The translations under genes were made by a program, and so were the position numbers. From NCBI GenBank assembly GCA_963780045.1, contig CAVZZZ010000005.1, positions 744,001-808,000 of the forward strand: a stretch of 64,000 nt of DNA, read 5' to 3'. Source of the stretch: JANXQG01 sp963780045 (lineage in GTDB: Bacteria > Planctomycetota > Planctomycetia > Pirellulales > Thermoguttaceae). Below the pieces are notes generated by a model that saw only the letters and a program-made list of their open reading frames with translations, did no database searches and was not told the origin of the DNA. Within the stretch, counting starts at the first letter, position 1, and each line of letters begins with the position of its first letter. Positions 1 through 13,484 of the stretch are shown piece by piece.

Positions 1-1
1 G

Positions 2-271
2 ATCGCCCGCGGGCAAGTGGACGTGTTGGACGACGCCGGCCGCTCGATCAAGACGCTTGGCGAAGGCGATTTCTTCGGCGAGATCGCCCTGTTGCTCTCG
101 ACGCCGCGGACGAGCACCGTCCGCGCCAGGACCGATTGCGACCTTTTCGTGTTGGACCGCTCCGACTTGCACCGCATCCTGCACGAGCATCCGCAGTTTT
201 CCGAAGGCGTCGCCAAGGTCGCCCGCGAGCGGTACAACGTCCATTTTCATACGGCGCCGGCCGGTTCGTAA
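2..271 (+). CDS. Cyclic nucleotide-binding domain protein, C-terminal fragment
   Basis: The window opens inside this gene; the readable 89 residues are the second half of a cNMP-binding (CAP-like) beta-barrel. The sequence shows the phosphate-binding cassette pattern GEGDFFGEIALL followed by R-STVRA and a C-terminal helix DLFVLDRSDLHRIL, which is the usual order in this fold. The protein ends soon after the barrel, so any partner domain (kinase, transporter, HTH) would be upstream of the window. The classic R of the cAMP-binding cassette is placed as PRTSTVRA. Ligand and role cannot be told from this fragment. Confidence 0.8.
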   Translation: MARGQVDVLDDAGRSIKTLGEGDFFGEIALLLSTPRTSTVRARTDCDLFVLDRSDLHRILHEHPQFSEGVAKVARERYNVHFHTAPAGS

Positions 272-605
272 GTAAGTCCCGTGCAACATGCTTGTCGGGG
301 CGGTGCTAAGGGTCGAGTTCTTGTCGCGTCGTTCTAGCCATCCCAACCTGTTCATCCGGGCGAGCCGAATAGAGTTTCTAGCAGTATGTAACTCATCAGA
401 ACTACAATTAATGCCTCTCAGTAGGGGTGCAATGCGAGAAAAACGTATCCAGTTTAGTCGAGTAGTGTTCCATGAAGCGGGCCCATCGCCGGAGATCGGG
501 AAAAACCTAGATTATTCGTGGCGGCGGACGCGGCCTCGACCTTGAAGTGCCGCCGGGCAAGGCGGCGCCGCCGGAGTTCGGAATAGTACGTCAATACACT
601 AAACA
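272..605. other. Intergenic region with a GC-rich hairpin
   Basis: No convincing gene in 334 bases. A 6-bp stem GCCGCC (549-554) / GGCGGC (561-566) with loop GGGCAA could form a hairpin but lacks a T-tract, so it is only a weak terminator candidate. An 85-codon open frame at 288-545 has no homology-like features. Confidence 0.4.
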
Positions 606-3600
606 ATGCACACTGTGCCATCTCCGCAGCACGACCGAAATTTGCTTTTCGGCATCATGGCCGTGCAGATGGATTTCATCGGCCGCGATGCGCTGATCGC
701 CGGCATGAACGCCTGGGTGTTGGCCAAGGAGAAACCGCTGGGCGAAATCCTCGTTGCCCAGAACGTCCTGGCGCCGGCCCGCCGCGGTCTGCTGGAAGAG
801 CTGGTCTGCGAGCACCTCAAGCAGCACCACGGCGACCCGGCCCAAAGCCTCGCTGTCGTCAGCTCGGTCGGCTCGGTCCGCGAAGGATTGGAAATACTCG
901 ACGCGGAGGATTCCTTTGCCACGCGCCTGCAATCGGCGGGCGTCCCCGCTACTTCCGGCGGCCGCTTCCGCATCCTCCGTTCGCACGCCGAAGGCGGACT
1001 GGGCAAAGTCTCCGTCGCACGCGACGGGGAGCTGGGCCGCGAGGTGGCGCTGAAGGAGATCAAAGAGCGTCTCGCCGACGATCCCCCCAGCCCGCGCGAT
1101 TCCTTCTGGAGGCGGAAATCACCGGCGGACTGGAGCATCCGGGCATCGTGCCGGTTTACAGTCTTGGCAAGTATGCCGACGGCCGCCCGTATTATGCCAT
1201 GCGCTTCATCCGCGGCGACAGCCTCCAAGAAGCGGCCGACAACTACCACAAAGTAGCAGGCACGATCCGCGTGCCGCCCGCCGCCAGCACGCCGTCCGCC
1301 GCGGGCGAACGCGCCGTCGAACTCCGGAATTTGTTGCGCCGCTTTCTGGATGTCTGCAACGCCATTGCCTACGCGCATAGCCGTGGCGTTTTGCACCGCG
1401 ATTTGAAGCCGGCCAACATCATGCTCGGCCAGTACGGCGAGACGTTGGTCGTAGACTGGGGGCTGGCCAAGGCAAGCAACCGTCCGGAGTTGGCCGGTCA
1501 GTCGGGCGAAGGTCTGCTCCAGCCTGCGTCGGCCAGCGGCAGCGCCCCGACGCAGATGGGCTCGGCCATCGGCACGCCTCAGTACATGAGTCCCGAACAG
1601 GCCGCCGGCCGGCTCGATTTGCTTGGGCCGGCGAGCGACGTTTATAGCCTTGGCGCGACGCTTTACTACGTCCTCACCGGCCGGCCGCCCGTTAAGGCTG
1701 AGGACATTGGCGCTGTAATGAAGAAGGTGCAGACCGGCGACTTCCCCCCGCCACGGTCTGCAAACCCAGAGATTTCCCCGCCGCTGGAGGCGATTTGTCT
1801 CAAGGCGATGGCGCTGAAGTCGGACGATCGCTATGCCACGCCCAAGGCACTCGCGGAGGACATCGAGCGTTGGCTGGCCGACGAGGCAGTCGGCGCATTT
1901 CCCGATCCATTGCTTTCTCGCGTCGCCCGCACGGCGCGGAGGCACAAGGTGGCGACGGCAACGATTGCGGCACTGCTGATCGCGGCAGTTGTTGGGCTTT
2001 CCGTCGGCGCCTTGCTCTTGGGCGGCGCAGGCGCAGACGGCCAAGGCCCGCGATGATGCCCTCAGAGCCAAGGACTCCGCCGTGGCAGCGCATCAAGCGG
2101 AAACGGCTGCCAAGAACGATTCCGAAGCAAAAAGGAAACAAATCACTCGCCAATTGGCACTTTCGTTGATCGATCGCGGCGTCAACGAGATAGAATACGG
2201 CAACCGTCGGCGAGGATACGCGATTCTTGGACAAGCGCTTGCCCCCGCGAGCGATTCTCCCGATCTCGATACGAGCGTTCGTTCGCTCTTCGGCGCATGG
2301 GATCTCAGCCTGCCGCGCATTCTGCAACATCAATACCCCGTAAATGCCGTGGCCTTCAGTCCCGACGGCGCAAAGATCGCCACCGCAAGTAGCAACATGA
2401 CCGTGCGCCTTTGGGACGCCGCAACGGGCAAACTGTGCGGCGACCCAATCATGGGCGGCGGAAATGTCCTCGCGTTCAGCCTTGACGGCGCGAAGATCGC
2501 TACCGCGGACGACGAATTGGTGCAGCTCTGGGACGCGGCAACAGGCAAACCCCTCAGCGATGCGATCGACCACGACGACCTTGTCATTTGCCACGACGAT
2601 ATCGTGAATGCCGTGGCGTTCAGCCCCGACGGGACGAAGATCGCCACCGCAAGCCAGGACAAGACCGCGCGGCTTTGGGATGCCGCGACCGGCGAACCCC
2701 TCGGCGCGCCAATGAAGCACGCCGCGTCCGTGAACAGCGTAGCCTTCAGTCCCGACGGGACAAAGCTTGCCACGGCAAGCGACGACCATTCGGCGCGGCT
2801 TTGGAACCTTTCGACGAACGAACCGCTCGGCGAGCCGATGAAGCACGCCGCCTCCCTTAACACCGTGGTCTTCAGTCCGGACGGGACGAAGCTTGCCACC
2901 GCGGGCGATGACAATACGGTGCGGCTTTGGAACGTGGCGACGAACAAACCGCTCGGTGAGCCGATGAAACACGCCGCTTCCGTTAACTGCGCGGTCTTCA
3001 GTCCGGACGGAACGAAGCTTGCCACCGCAAGCAATGACCATACCGCGCGGCTTTGGAACGCGGCGACGGGCAGGCCGCTTGGAGAGCCGATGAAGCACGA
3101 GGCCGAGGTGCGGTCCGCGGTCTTCGGACCGGACGGCACAAAGGTCGCCACGGCAAGCCTCGACGGGACGGCGCGGCTTTGGGACGCGGCCAGCGGCAAG
3201 CCGCTCGGCGCGCCATTTAAACACGACGATGGCGTACTTGCCGTGGCGTTCAGTCCCGACGGCAGCAAGATTGTCTCGGCAAGCAGCGACGGCACGGCGC
3301 GCATTTGGGATTCGGCGGCTGGCGGACCGATCGGCGTGCCGATGAGGCACGACAAGCCTGTGGAAGCGATGGCCTTCGGCCTCGATGGCGCCAAGATCGC
3401 CACGGCGAGCGGTGACGGTACGACGCGACTTTGGGACGCGGCAACTTGTAAACTGCTCAGCGAGCCGATGAAGCACAATGAGACGGTCTGTGCCCCGGCG
3501 TTCAGCAGCGAAGGGACGATGATCGTCACTGCAAGTTCCGACAGGACGGCGCGGATTTGGGATGTGACAACGGGCAAACTGCTCCTCGCGCCGATCAAGC

Positions 3601-4604
3601 ACGACAAACCTATACTCGCCGTGGCCTTTAGCCTCGACCGAAAAAAGTTTGCCACCGCGAGCGGCTTTCGATGGACGGGCGAGAATACAACGCGGGTTTG
3701 GGACGTGGCGACGGGCAAATCGTTCGGCGCGCCAATCAAGTATGAAGACGTTGTGTTTGCCGTTGCCATGAGCCCCGACGGGATGACGAATGCCACCGCC
3801 AGCGCCAAGTTCAACACCGCGCGGCTTTGGAGCGTGGCGACGGGCAAATCGTTTGGCGAACCAATGAAGCACGATGGCCAAGTAAATTGCGTTAACTTCA
3901 GCCCCGACGGGACGAAGATCGCCACGGCAAGCAGTGATAAAACCGCGCGAATTTGGGACGCCACGACCGGCAAACCGCTGACCCAGCCAATGAAGCTCAA
4001 CGCGGCGGTGCTCAGCGTGGTATTCAGCCCCGATGGGACCAAGATCGCGACGGCAAGCGGAGATTTGTCGGCCGACGGCAATGGCGAAGCAAGGCTTTGG
4101 GACGCAGTCACGGGCAAACCGCTCGGCGAGCCAATGAAGCATGACAGTCGCGTATTGACGGTGGCCTTCAGCCCCGATCGGACGATTATGGCCGCCGGCG
4201 ATCGCTCGGCTGCCCGCCTTTGGAACGTCGCGCGGCAACTTGGCGGCGATCCCAGGTGGATCGCCGCGTATATCACCGCGGTTTCGGGGTTGGCCGAAGA
4301 CGCGGATCACGCTCTTCATCCGCTTTCGCTCGAAGCAACGGCGTCGAATTGGGCAGAAGTCATGAAGTCGCCTGAGTGGCTCGAATACCGCACGTTGATC
4401 CTGGACCGGAGCCGACTCGCCCTGCATGAAACCGACGCCGAACATTTCGAGACCGAAAAGAGCTGGTTCGCCGCGGCCTTCCACCTCAAGTGGCTCGCCG
4501 ATAAAAGCCCGCACGACATGGACCTCCGCCGCCGTCTTTCCCGCGCGTACGCCGAGCAGGGCCTCAAGGAAAAAGCCGCCGCTGCGCTGGTTGAGCCGAA
4601 GTAA
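606..4604 (+). CDS. Membrane-anchored Ser/Thr protein kinase with about 15 WD40 repeats (two frame breaks)
   Basis: This is a bacterial Hanks-type kinase with a cytosolic N-terminal catalytic domain, one transmembrane helix and a C-terminal WD40 double propeller. Visible motifs are the glycine loop EGGLGKVSVARD, catalytic Lys in EVALKEIKE, HRDLKPANIM, and DWG in place of DFG. The helix AALLIAAVVGLSVGALLL precedes the repeats. Each WD40 unit follows FSPDGTKIATAS...ARLWDAATGKPLGEPMKH. The reading frame changes near 1097 (one base missing relative to the paralogue at 4630) and near 2025 (two bases missing), so it is a pseudogene if the sequence is right; alignment to the neighbour makes indel errors equally likely. 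An extra ~75-residue segment (from about 680 to 903) is absent from the neighbour. Role: signalling, substrate unknown. Confidence 0.85.
1253..1282 (+). repeat. Palindromic insertion element, copy 1 (GGCACG-N5-CGTGCC)
   Basis: GTAGCA is followed by the stem GGCACG (1259-1264), loop ATCCG and CGTGCC (1270-1275). It lies in the variable loop of the kinase domain and encodes VAGTIRVPPA. The same element in the same frame recurs at 5047 and, on the other strand, at 51199-51227. Confidence 0.7.
2336..4240 (+). repeat. Tandem WD40-coding repeats, about 126 bp each
   Basis: About fifteen consecutive units code for 42-residue WD40 blades. Units 3 to 6 are strongly alike at DNA level (for example the shared codons for HAASVN and FSPDGTKLATA), suggesting recent tandem expansion; units 11, 12 and 14 carry 4 to 8 residue insertions between the two conserved motifs. 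Fifteen units would fill two seven-bladed propellers with one left over, or one may be degenerate (unit 2 lacks a full blade). Confidence 0.85.
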
Positions 4605-4629
4605 TATCAATATATAAACGAGGCACACG

Positions 4630-6693
4630 GTGTCATCTCCCCAGCACAACTGCAATCTGCTTTTCGGCGGTATGGCCTTGCAGACGGATTCCCCCGACGC
4701 GGAGGATTCCTTCGCTACGTGCTTGCAGCCGGTGGGCCTTTCCACTTCCGCCGGCCGATTTCGCGTTCTCCGTCCGCACGCCGAAGGCGGACTGGGCAAA
4801 GTCTCCGTCGCCCGCGACAAGGAACTGGGCCGCGAAGTGGCACTGAAAGAGATCAAAGAGCGTCTCGCCGACGACGCCAACAGCCGCGCGCGATTCCTTC
4901 TGGAGGCGGAAATAACCGGCGGACTGGAGCATCCGGGCATCGTGCCGGTCTACAGTCTTGGCCAGTACGCCGACGGCCGGCCCTACTATGCCATGCGCTT
5001 CATCCGCGGCGACAGCCTCCAAGAGGCGGCCGATCGCTACCACAAGGTAGCGGGCACGCTCCGCGTGCCGTCCGCTTCCGGCGAACGCGCTGTCGAACTC
5101 CGCAAACTGTTGCGCCGCTTTCTGGACGTCTGCAACGCGATCGCCTACGCGCACAGCCGTGGCGTCTTGCACCGCGATTTGAAGCCGGCCAACATCATGC
5201 TCGGCCAATACGGCGAGACGCTCGTGGTCGACTGGGGACTGGCCAAGGCGACCGACCGGCCGGAGTTGGCGGGCCAGTCGGGCGAAGTTCGGCTCAAGCC
5301 CGCGTCCACCAGCGGCAGCGCGCCGACGCAGATGGGCTCGGCCATCGGCACGCCGCAATACATGAGCCCCGAACAGGCCGCCGGTCGGCTCGATCTGCTC
5401 GGCCCGGCCAGCGATGTTTACAGTCTTGGCGCTACGCTCTACTACGTCCTCACCGGCCGGCCGCCCATTAAGGCTGAGGACATTGGCGCCGTCTTGAAGA
5501 AAGTGCAGACCGGCGACTTCGCCCCGCCGCGGTCGGCAAACCCCGAGATTGCTCGGCCGCTGGAGGCGATTTGTCTCAAGGCGATGGCCGTGAAGCCCGA
5601 GGACCGCTATGCGACGCCCAAGACCCTCGCGGAAGATATCGAGCGTTGGCTCGCCGACGAAACGGTCAACGCATATCCTGATCCGTTGCTGTCTCGCGTC
5701 GCTCGCGCGGCACGGCGGCACAAGGTGGCGACGGCAACGGTTGCGGCCCTGCTGATCGCGGCGGTCGTTGGGCTTTCCGTCGGCGCCTTGCTGTTGGACC
5801 GCGAGCAGGCGCTGACGGCGAAGGCCCGCGACGCGGAAGAGTTCGCCAAGGATGCTGCTATTAAAGCCAAGGATTCCGCCGTGGCGGCCGAGAAACTGGC
5901 GGACGCCAACGCCGAGAAGGCCGAGGCGAATGCCAAGCGGGCCGAGGAAAGCGCCCAATCCGCGGAAGCGCAGGCCCGCCTCTCGCTGCAAGTAATCGAC
6001 TCCGTGGTCTTCGACATCGAAGGTGGACTGGAAAACGTGCCCGGCGCGCTCGCCGTCCGTCGCAGACTCCTTAAAACGGCCGTCGACGGACTGAACCAGG
6101 TCGCCCGCTTCTCGGAAGGATCGGAAGTGGATCGCGGCACGGCGGTGGCCCTGGGAAGGACCGGCGACGTGCTTTTGCGCATGGGCGATTCGGAGAAAGA
6201 CGCCGCTGCCACCGCGCGCCGGTTTTACGAACAGGCCCACGCCATTTTTCAGAAGTTGGCGGAAGCGCACCCCAACGATGCGCAGGCCCAGCGGGATTTG
6301 TCGATCTCGTGCGAGCGGCTCGGTGAAGTTATGGCGAAAACGGGTCAGACCGGCGCCGCGCTGAAATACTGTCAAGACGGCTTGGCGATCCGCAAGAAGC
6401 TGGCTCAGAACGATCCTCGCGATGACCAGGCCCAGCGGGATTTGGCGTTCGCGTACAACGATCTTGGGAATCTCATGCTGCAAACGAATCAAATCGACGC
6501 CGCGCTGAAGTTTTACCAGCAGGCCTTGGCGGCCGTGGCGGAACTGGCGCGGAAAAACCCAAACAGCAGCCAGGTCCGCGACCAACTGAACCTGGTGAAG
6601 CGGCAGATCGTCCACTGCGAGGACCTGATGCGCCTCCGCGGCCTGCCCGAATTCCAAAAACCGTTGGACTCCGTCCCGCCGCCCAAACCTTAA
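4630..6693 (+). CDS. Membrane-anchored Ser/Thr protein kinase with TPR tail
   Basis: Intact 687-residue Hanks-type kinase. Catalytic Lys73, HRD at 181-183 and DWG at 201-203 are visible; an APE-like segment reads MSPEQAAG. One transmembrane helix lies near residues 365-386, then an Ala/Glu/Lys-rich coiled coil (about 387-440) and TPR-like helices (about 500-660) that probably bind partners outside the membrane. It starts with GTG 26 bases after the previous kinase and shares its first half (from LLFG... to the TM helix) almost residue for residue, but it lacks the ~75-residue segment between MALQTD and DAEDSF and has a different tail, so the pair arose by duplication followed by tail exchange and an internal deletion. 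Substrate unknown. Confidence 0.93.
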   Translation: MSSPQHNCNLLFGGMALQTDSPDAEDSFATCLQPVGLSTSAGRFRVLRPHAEGGLGKVSVARDKELGREVALKEIKERLADDANSRARFLLEAEITGGLEHPGIVPVYSLGQYADGRPYYAMRFIRGDSLQEAADRYHKVAGTLRVPSASGERAVELRKLLRRFLDVCNAIAYAHSRGVLHRDLKPANIMLGQYGETLVVDWGLAKATDRPELAGQSGEVRLKPASTSGSAPTQMGSAIGTPQYMSPEQAAGRLDLLGPASDVYSLGATLYYVLTGRPPIKAEDIGAVLKKVQTGDFAPPRSANPEIARPLEAICLKAMAVKPEDRYATPKTLAEDIERWLADETVNAYPDPLLSRVARAARRHKVATATVAALLIAAVVGLSVGALLLDREQALTAKARDAEEFAKDAAIKAKDSAVAAEKLADANAEKAEANAKRAEESAQSAEAQARLSLQVIDSVVFDIEGGLENVPGALAVRRRLLKTAVDGLNQVARFSEGSEVDRGTAVALGRTGDVLLRMGDSEKDAAATARRFYEQAHAIFQKLAEAHPNDAQAQRDLSISCERLGEVMAKTGQTGAALKYCQDGLAIRKKLAQNDPRDDQAQRDLAFAYNDLGNLMLQTNQIDAALKFYQQALAAVAELARKNPNSSQVRDQLNLVKRQIVHCEDLMRLRGLPEFQKPLDSVPPPKP
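5047..5075 (+). repeat. Palindromic insertion element, copy 2
   Basis: GTAGCG, then GGCACG (5053-5058), loop CTCCG, CGTGCC (5064-5069), then GTCCGC. It encodes VAGTLRVPSA at residues 140-149 of the kinase, in the loop before the ELRKLLRRF helix. Confidence 0.75.
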
Positions 6694-6717
6694 ATCCGGC
6701 CCCAGACGCACATCCTG

Positions 6718-9404
<2,687 letters not shown>

Positions 9405-9556
9405 GTGGTGCGGAGCAGACTTGAGGCTAGAGTGCTGAGGCTTGAGGCGCCGGCTGTCATCTAATCCAAGCGTGTGGTGCATATCGCATCGTGTTCTGGC
9501 CAGAATATTCTTCAAGCTTTGAACATCGAGTTCTTGGCCTGTTTTTGCCTGTTTTC

Positions 9557-9622
9557 CGACCTTGAATGAACCTTGAACGTACCTTGAGTGAACCTTGAAC
9601 GAACCTTGGACCAACCTTCAAC
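9557..9622 (+). repeat. Six tandem 11-bp repeats (consensus GAACCTTGAAC)
   Basis: Units start at 9557, 9568, 9579, 9590, 9601 and 9612, each 11 bp, with one to four changes from the consensus. The period of about one helical turn would put every unit on the same DNA face. It sits in the 421-base gap between the glucosidase and the gene at 9826; the rest of that gap shows nothing but the promoter at 9792. Confidence 0.8.
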
Positions 9623-9791
9623 GAACCCACACCGTCTCGGAAGTATGCCACGGGCGGTGCGCTAGACTTTTCGCTGGTCGTGCAGCAGCACGACCGAACC
9701 CGGCATCCCACGCGACGGCGGAACCGTCGACCCCCGGCCCAGTATTTGCGGGTTACGGCGTTTTCGGGCGGTTTCTGCCGGAACAGGCCCG

Positions 9792-9819
9792 TTGATTGCC
9801 GTGCCGTCTGGATTATATT
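9792..9819 (+). promoter_or_regulatory. Putative promoter; predicted leaderless transcript
   Basis: TTGATT (9792-9797), 16-base spacer, TATATT (9814-9819). The predicted start of transcription falls at or next to the ATG at 9826, only 6 bases after the -10 box, so the mRNA may have no 5' leader. Confidence 0.5.
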
Positions 9820-9825
9820 GGGGTA

Positions 9826-12800
9826 ATGCCAAATACTACGCAAAGGGAATTGGAGCGGTCGTTGGGCGTTTTGCCGGAGCCGACGCCGGAAGCCTATCAC
9901 AGCCGGCAAGAACGCTTAAGGCGGTATATCAATCTGCAATTGATCACCGCGGGAATGCCCCCGGTGCCGCTGGACAACGCCTCGCCAACCTCGGTCGACG
10001 CCGAGGAGCTTTTGGGAGCGTTTCGCGAACGGCTTTCGCTCTTGAACGATCCCCGCTGCCCGACCGATCGGCGGATCGAGAGCTTCTTGCACGAACACTT
10101 TGCGGACCTGCCCGGCGAGGCGGAGCTGCGGCTGCCGGAGCGGACGCTGACGCTCGATCGCCACGGTTTGGCCCGCGAGCTTTCGCTGCCGGTGGACGGC
10201 GACTCGTTTCAAAACGAGCTGATCCACTCCTATCGCGTGCTGAACGGCGTGCTGCACAATCCGCTCAACGACCGCCGCACGACCAGCGGCACGTTCCACG
10301 TTTGCGAAGGGGGCCTGCCGATCCCCGACGACAAGAAGGCGACGCCCAAGGAAGCCTTCGCGGGGCTCTTCCGCAGGGCGTTCGAGGCGCTGCGCGAGAT
10401 GTTGGCATTGCCGTACACGGCCAATCGCCCGCAGCCGGTGGCGACCTTCGTGTCGCTGCTATTGCGGCCGCTGGTCTGTCCCGCGGTGGAAGGCTGTACG
10501 CCGGAAAAACGGCTGGAGATCCGCTTCTTCGCGCCGGGCGGGCTGGTGAGCAATCTCGATTTCGTGGAGTCGATCTTCGGCAACGCGGGCGATCCGTTCC
10601 TGCCGGAGAACGACGCCGGCCTGGACGTCGAGCATTGGACGGGCCACACCGGCGCGGTCATCCTGGCGCCGCACCTTATCCGCGCGACCAAGCGCGAGCT
10701 CGGTCTGCCGCACGTTTCCGAGGCGACCGATCGCCAGCGCCGCGACGGCATGTGTTGGGAAAACGAGGCCGAATGCTACAACGACGGCCGAGCGTTCAAG
10801 CTTACCTGCCGCACCACCGCGGGCGTGATCGTCACGCTCATTGCCGACAACTACTTCGGCTACTGCAAGAAAGAAGTGAAGACGCAGATCAGCTACGCGG
10901 CCAACCTCTACGGCAACGTGGAAGAGGAGCACGCCGGCGGCGCGACCGTCTTTCCCAGTTACAACCTGGGCGAAGAGTTCCACGCCGACGTGCGCGTACG
11001 GCAACGGCCGCACCTTGGATGACGTGGTGCGCGACTATCCGCAGTTCGTTGACGCGAAGCCGGAGGGCTACGCGGTCGATCGCCGCTACCCCGACCTGAT
11101 CTACATCGCCGGCAACGCCAAGGCCGACTTGCACGAACAAAAGCTCTTCTGGGAGAAGGACGGCGTCGTCCACTCGCTGCCGCTGCTGCCAAGCAAGGTC
11201 TACATGACGCCATCGGGATACAACGTGCGGATGGAGAAGCATCCGGGCAGCACGACCTGGCGGCTCATCGGCACGGCGGCCGAGGGCGCGTTCTGCCACA
11301 AGCCCTGCACGGTGAGCGGCGGCGGCAAGAGCGAAATCAGCAAGTCGCTGGTGGATTACATGCACTTTGGGCCGATCTTCGTCGCCGATCCGGAGAAGGA
11401 TTTCAAGTTGTTGGACGAGATCTTCGAGAAGGACTATTCCGCCCGATACCGGCCAGACGCGGCGGACCGGCCCGATTACGGCCAGCGGGCCAGCCGCAAA
11501 ATCCTCGACCGAAACCGGACGCTGGGCAGCGTGATCAAGCTGCTCACTCCGTCGCCGCAGTATACCGACGAATTCAACGCCTGGCTACAGTCGATTCCCA
11601 GCTACATGTACGCCATGGTGTTCATCATCAAACGGTTTCAATCGCCGGAATGGGTCGGCGGCTGGCGCGAGCATTTCAGCCTGGACATCGTCAACGGTTC
11701 GCCGGGTCATGAGTTGAAATACCACGACCGCAAGCTGGTGGGAACCTACTTGCGCGTCGGCCTTGAGGCCGGCGGCGAGTGGCGGACATTCAAAGTGCGG
11801 CAAGACTTCGCCGCCGCCACAAAGATCCAGACCGAAGACGACATCTCCGCCTCGGTCGTGGTGACGGCCGAGGCCCTGCGCCGCGGCGCCCTCGGGCAGG
11901 AGCTGCTCTCGCGATACCAGAATTCGTTGCGCTACAAATTCATTGAGAATTGCGAATTCCGCCTCTTCCAGCGCCCCGACGAAGCGATCCATCGCGGCAT
12001 GGACAAGCAGACGGAAACCGATCTGGCCCGGCCGGACAATTTCCTCTCCAACTTCGAGCCGCTGACTTGCGAGCAGGTACGCGAGCGCGTGCAGCGGGTG
12101 GTCGAGTTCGAGAAATTCACCCGACCGATACAGCGGCTGCTGCGGGCCGCCGCCAAGCGCGAGGCGGGTTACGTCGTCGCCTCGGACTCGCCGCGACTGG
12201 TGGACGGCAAGCCGTCGCAGAACCCCCGCTATTTGCAAGACCGGCCCGACCTGGTCAATCCGATGAAGCGCTACGTGACCGCGATGGGCGCGCGGCTGTC
12301 GCGGGCGGTCCCGGCGAAGTTCGGCGTGCCTACGCCGGTGGACTGCGTGCTGCTAGGGCGCCGCAACAACCCGCCCGACCCCGCGCGGCATCCGCGGCTT
12401 GGCCGTCTACAACCCGATCCATTATCAGGAGCTGCCGGAGTTGTTCATGGACTTCATCTGCTCGCTGACGGGCAAGAGTCCTTCCACGACGGGTGCCGGC
12501 AGCGAGGGGGCGTTGACCAAGGGGCCGTTCAACGCCCTGCTGCCGATCAGCGATTTGAACAACGCGCTGGTGAGCTTCATCCTCACCGGACTGCCCGGCT
12601 TTTCAACAGCGGCCGGCCACATCGGGCCGAACGTGCGGGTCGATCACGATCTCAGCCTGCTGGTGCCGGAGATTTGGTGCCGGCTCACGCCCGACGAGCG
12701 CGATCCGGCCGGGCTGATCCGCGAGCGGCTGTTGGAGCCGTTGGAGGATTTCACGCACAACGGCGAGCTGATCCTGGCGAGCCGCTTGGGCTACCGCATT

Positions 12801-13382
12801 ACGCGGCGCTTCGTAAGCCTGTTCTTCGGCCGCGTGTTCGACAACCCGGCCCTGATTTTTGACGATTCGATCCTGCGGCCGGAGACACAGGACCGGGAGG
12901 CGTTTGCCGACGGCATCAAGTACATTACCGAGGCGCATCAACGGGTTGCGGCGCACTATTTCGACGACGGCTCTTACGAGCTGGCCTGTCCGCCGCTGCA
13001 GGCGCTCTTGGACCTGATGGCCCAGTGCCGGCCGCTGCCGCGCGGCCGCTCGCAGGAAGTGCGGCGGATGTTCACCGCGGAATATCTGCTGGAAAGCGAG
13101 TGGTATCGCGGGAGGCTTACAATCAAGCAGCAGCGCGATGTGGCGTTATGGAAGCGGCACTTGGATTACATCGACGGCTTCATTGCGCAGCATAGCCGGC
13201 AGCGGACATTCGGCGCGGTGGACGTGCAGGCGCGGCGGCGGCTGGCGGAAACCGAATTGGCCCGCGTGCGGTCGCCGCAGTATCTGCAAGAGCTCTTCGG
13301 CACGCTCGGCGCCGACCCGCTCGAGCCGCGGACCGTAGCGGAACATCGCAAGCGCCCGGCGGCCGTCGCGGCGGTGGGTTAA
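9826..13382 (+). CDS. Probable PPi-type phosphoenolpyruvate carboxykinase (two frame breaks)
   Basis: A cytosolic protein of about 1185 residues read in three frames: breaks lie near 11000 (two bases missing before YGNGRTLDDVV) and near 12380 (one extra C in a CCCC run before RGIRGLAVYNP). Striking segments are TDRQRRDGMCWENEAE, CYNDGRAFKLTCR, GNAKADLHEQKLFW, a Gly-rich loop CTVSGGGKSEISKS, and KYHDRKLVGTYLRVG. The length and the SGGGKSEIS loop fit my recollection of the diphosphate-dependent PEP carboxykinases described from Entamoeba and Propionibacterium, which interconvert PEP + CO2 + PPi-type phosphate with oxaloacetate; this is recall, not a search. If wrong, it is a conserved planctomycete protein of unknown function. 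The start is MPNTTQRELERSLG, directly below a promoter. Confidence 0.65.
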
Positions 13383-13484
13383 ACTATTGATAGGCACTGC
13401 GCGGGATGGGCAGAAAGGCGCTTTTTCAGAAAACGTAGAGGACTGGCCACGTCGATTGAAGTTACGGGCGATTGGGAGGACCTC

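Noticed and set aside
288..545. 85-codon open frame after the cNMP fragment
   Set aside because: No ribosome site, atypical composition and no recognisable segment.
1800..4940. 1046-codon open frame on the minus strand opposite the WD40 kinase
   Set aside because: Shadow of a repetitive GC-rich gene: the product is Arg/Pro/His-rich repeats mirroring the WD40 units and has no coherent domains.
9557..9622. CRISPR-like array
   Set aside because: Units are 11 bp and contiguous with no spacers, and no cas genes are near.
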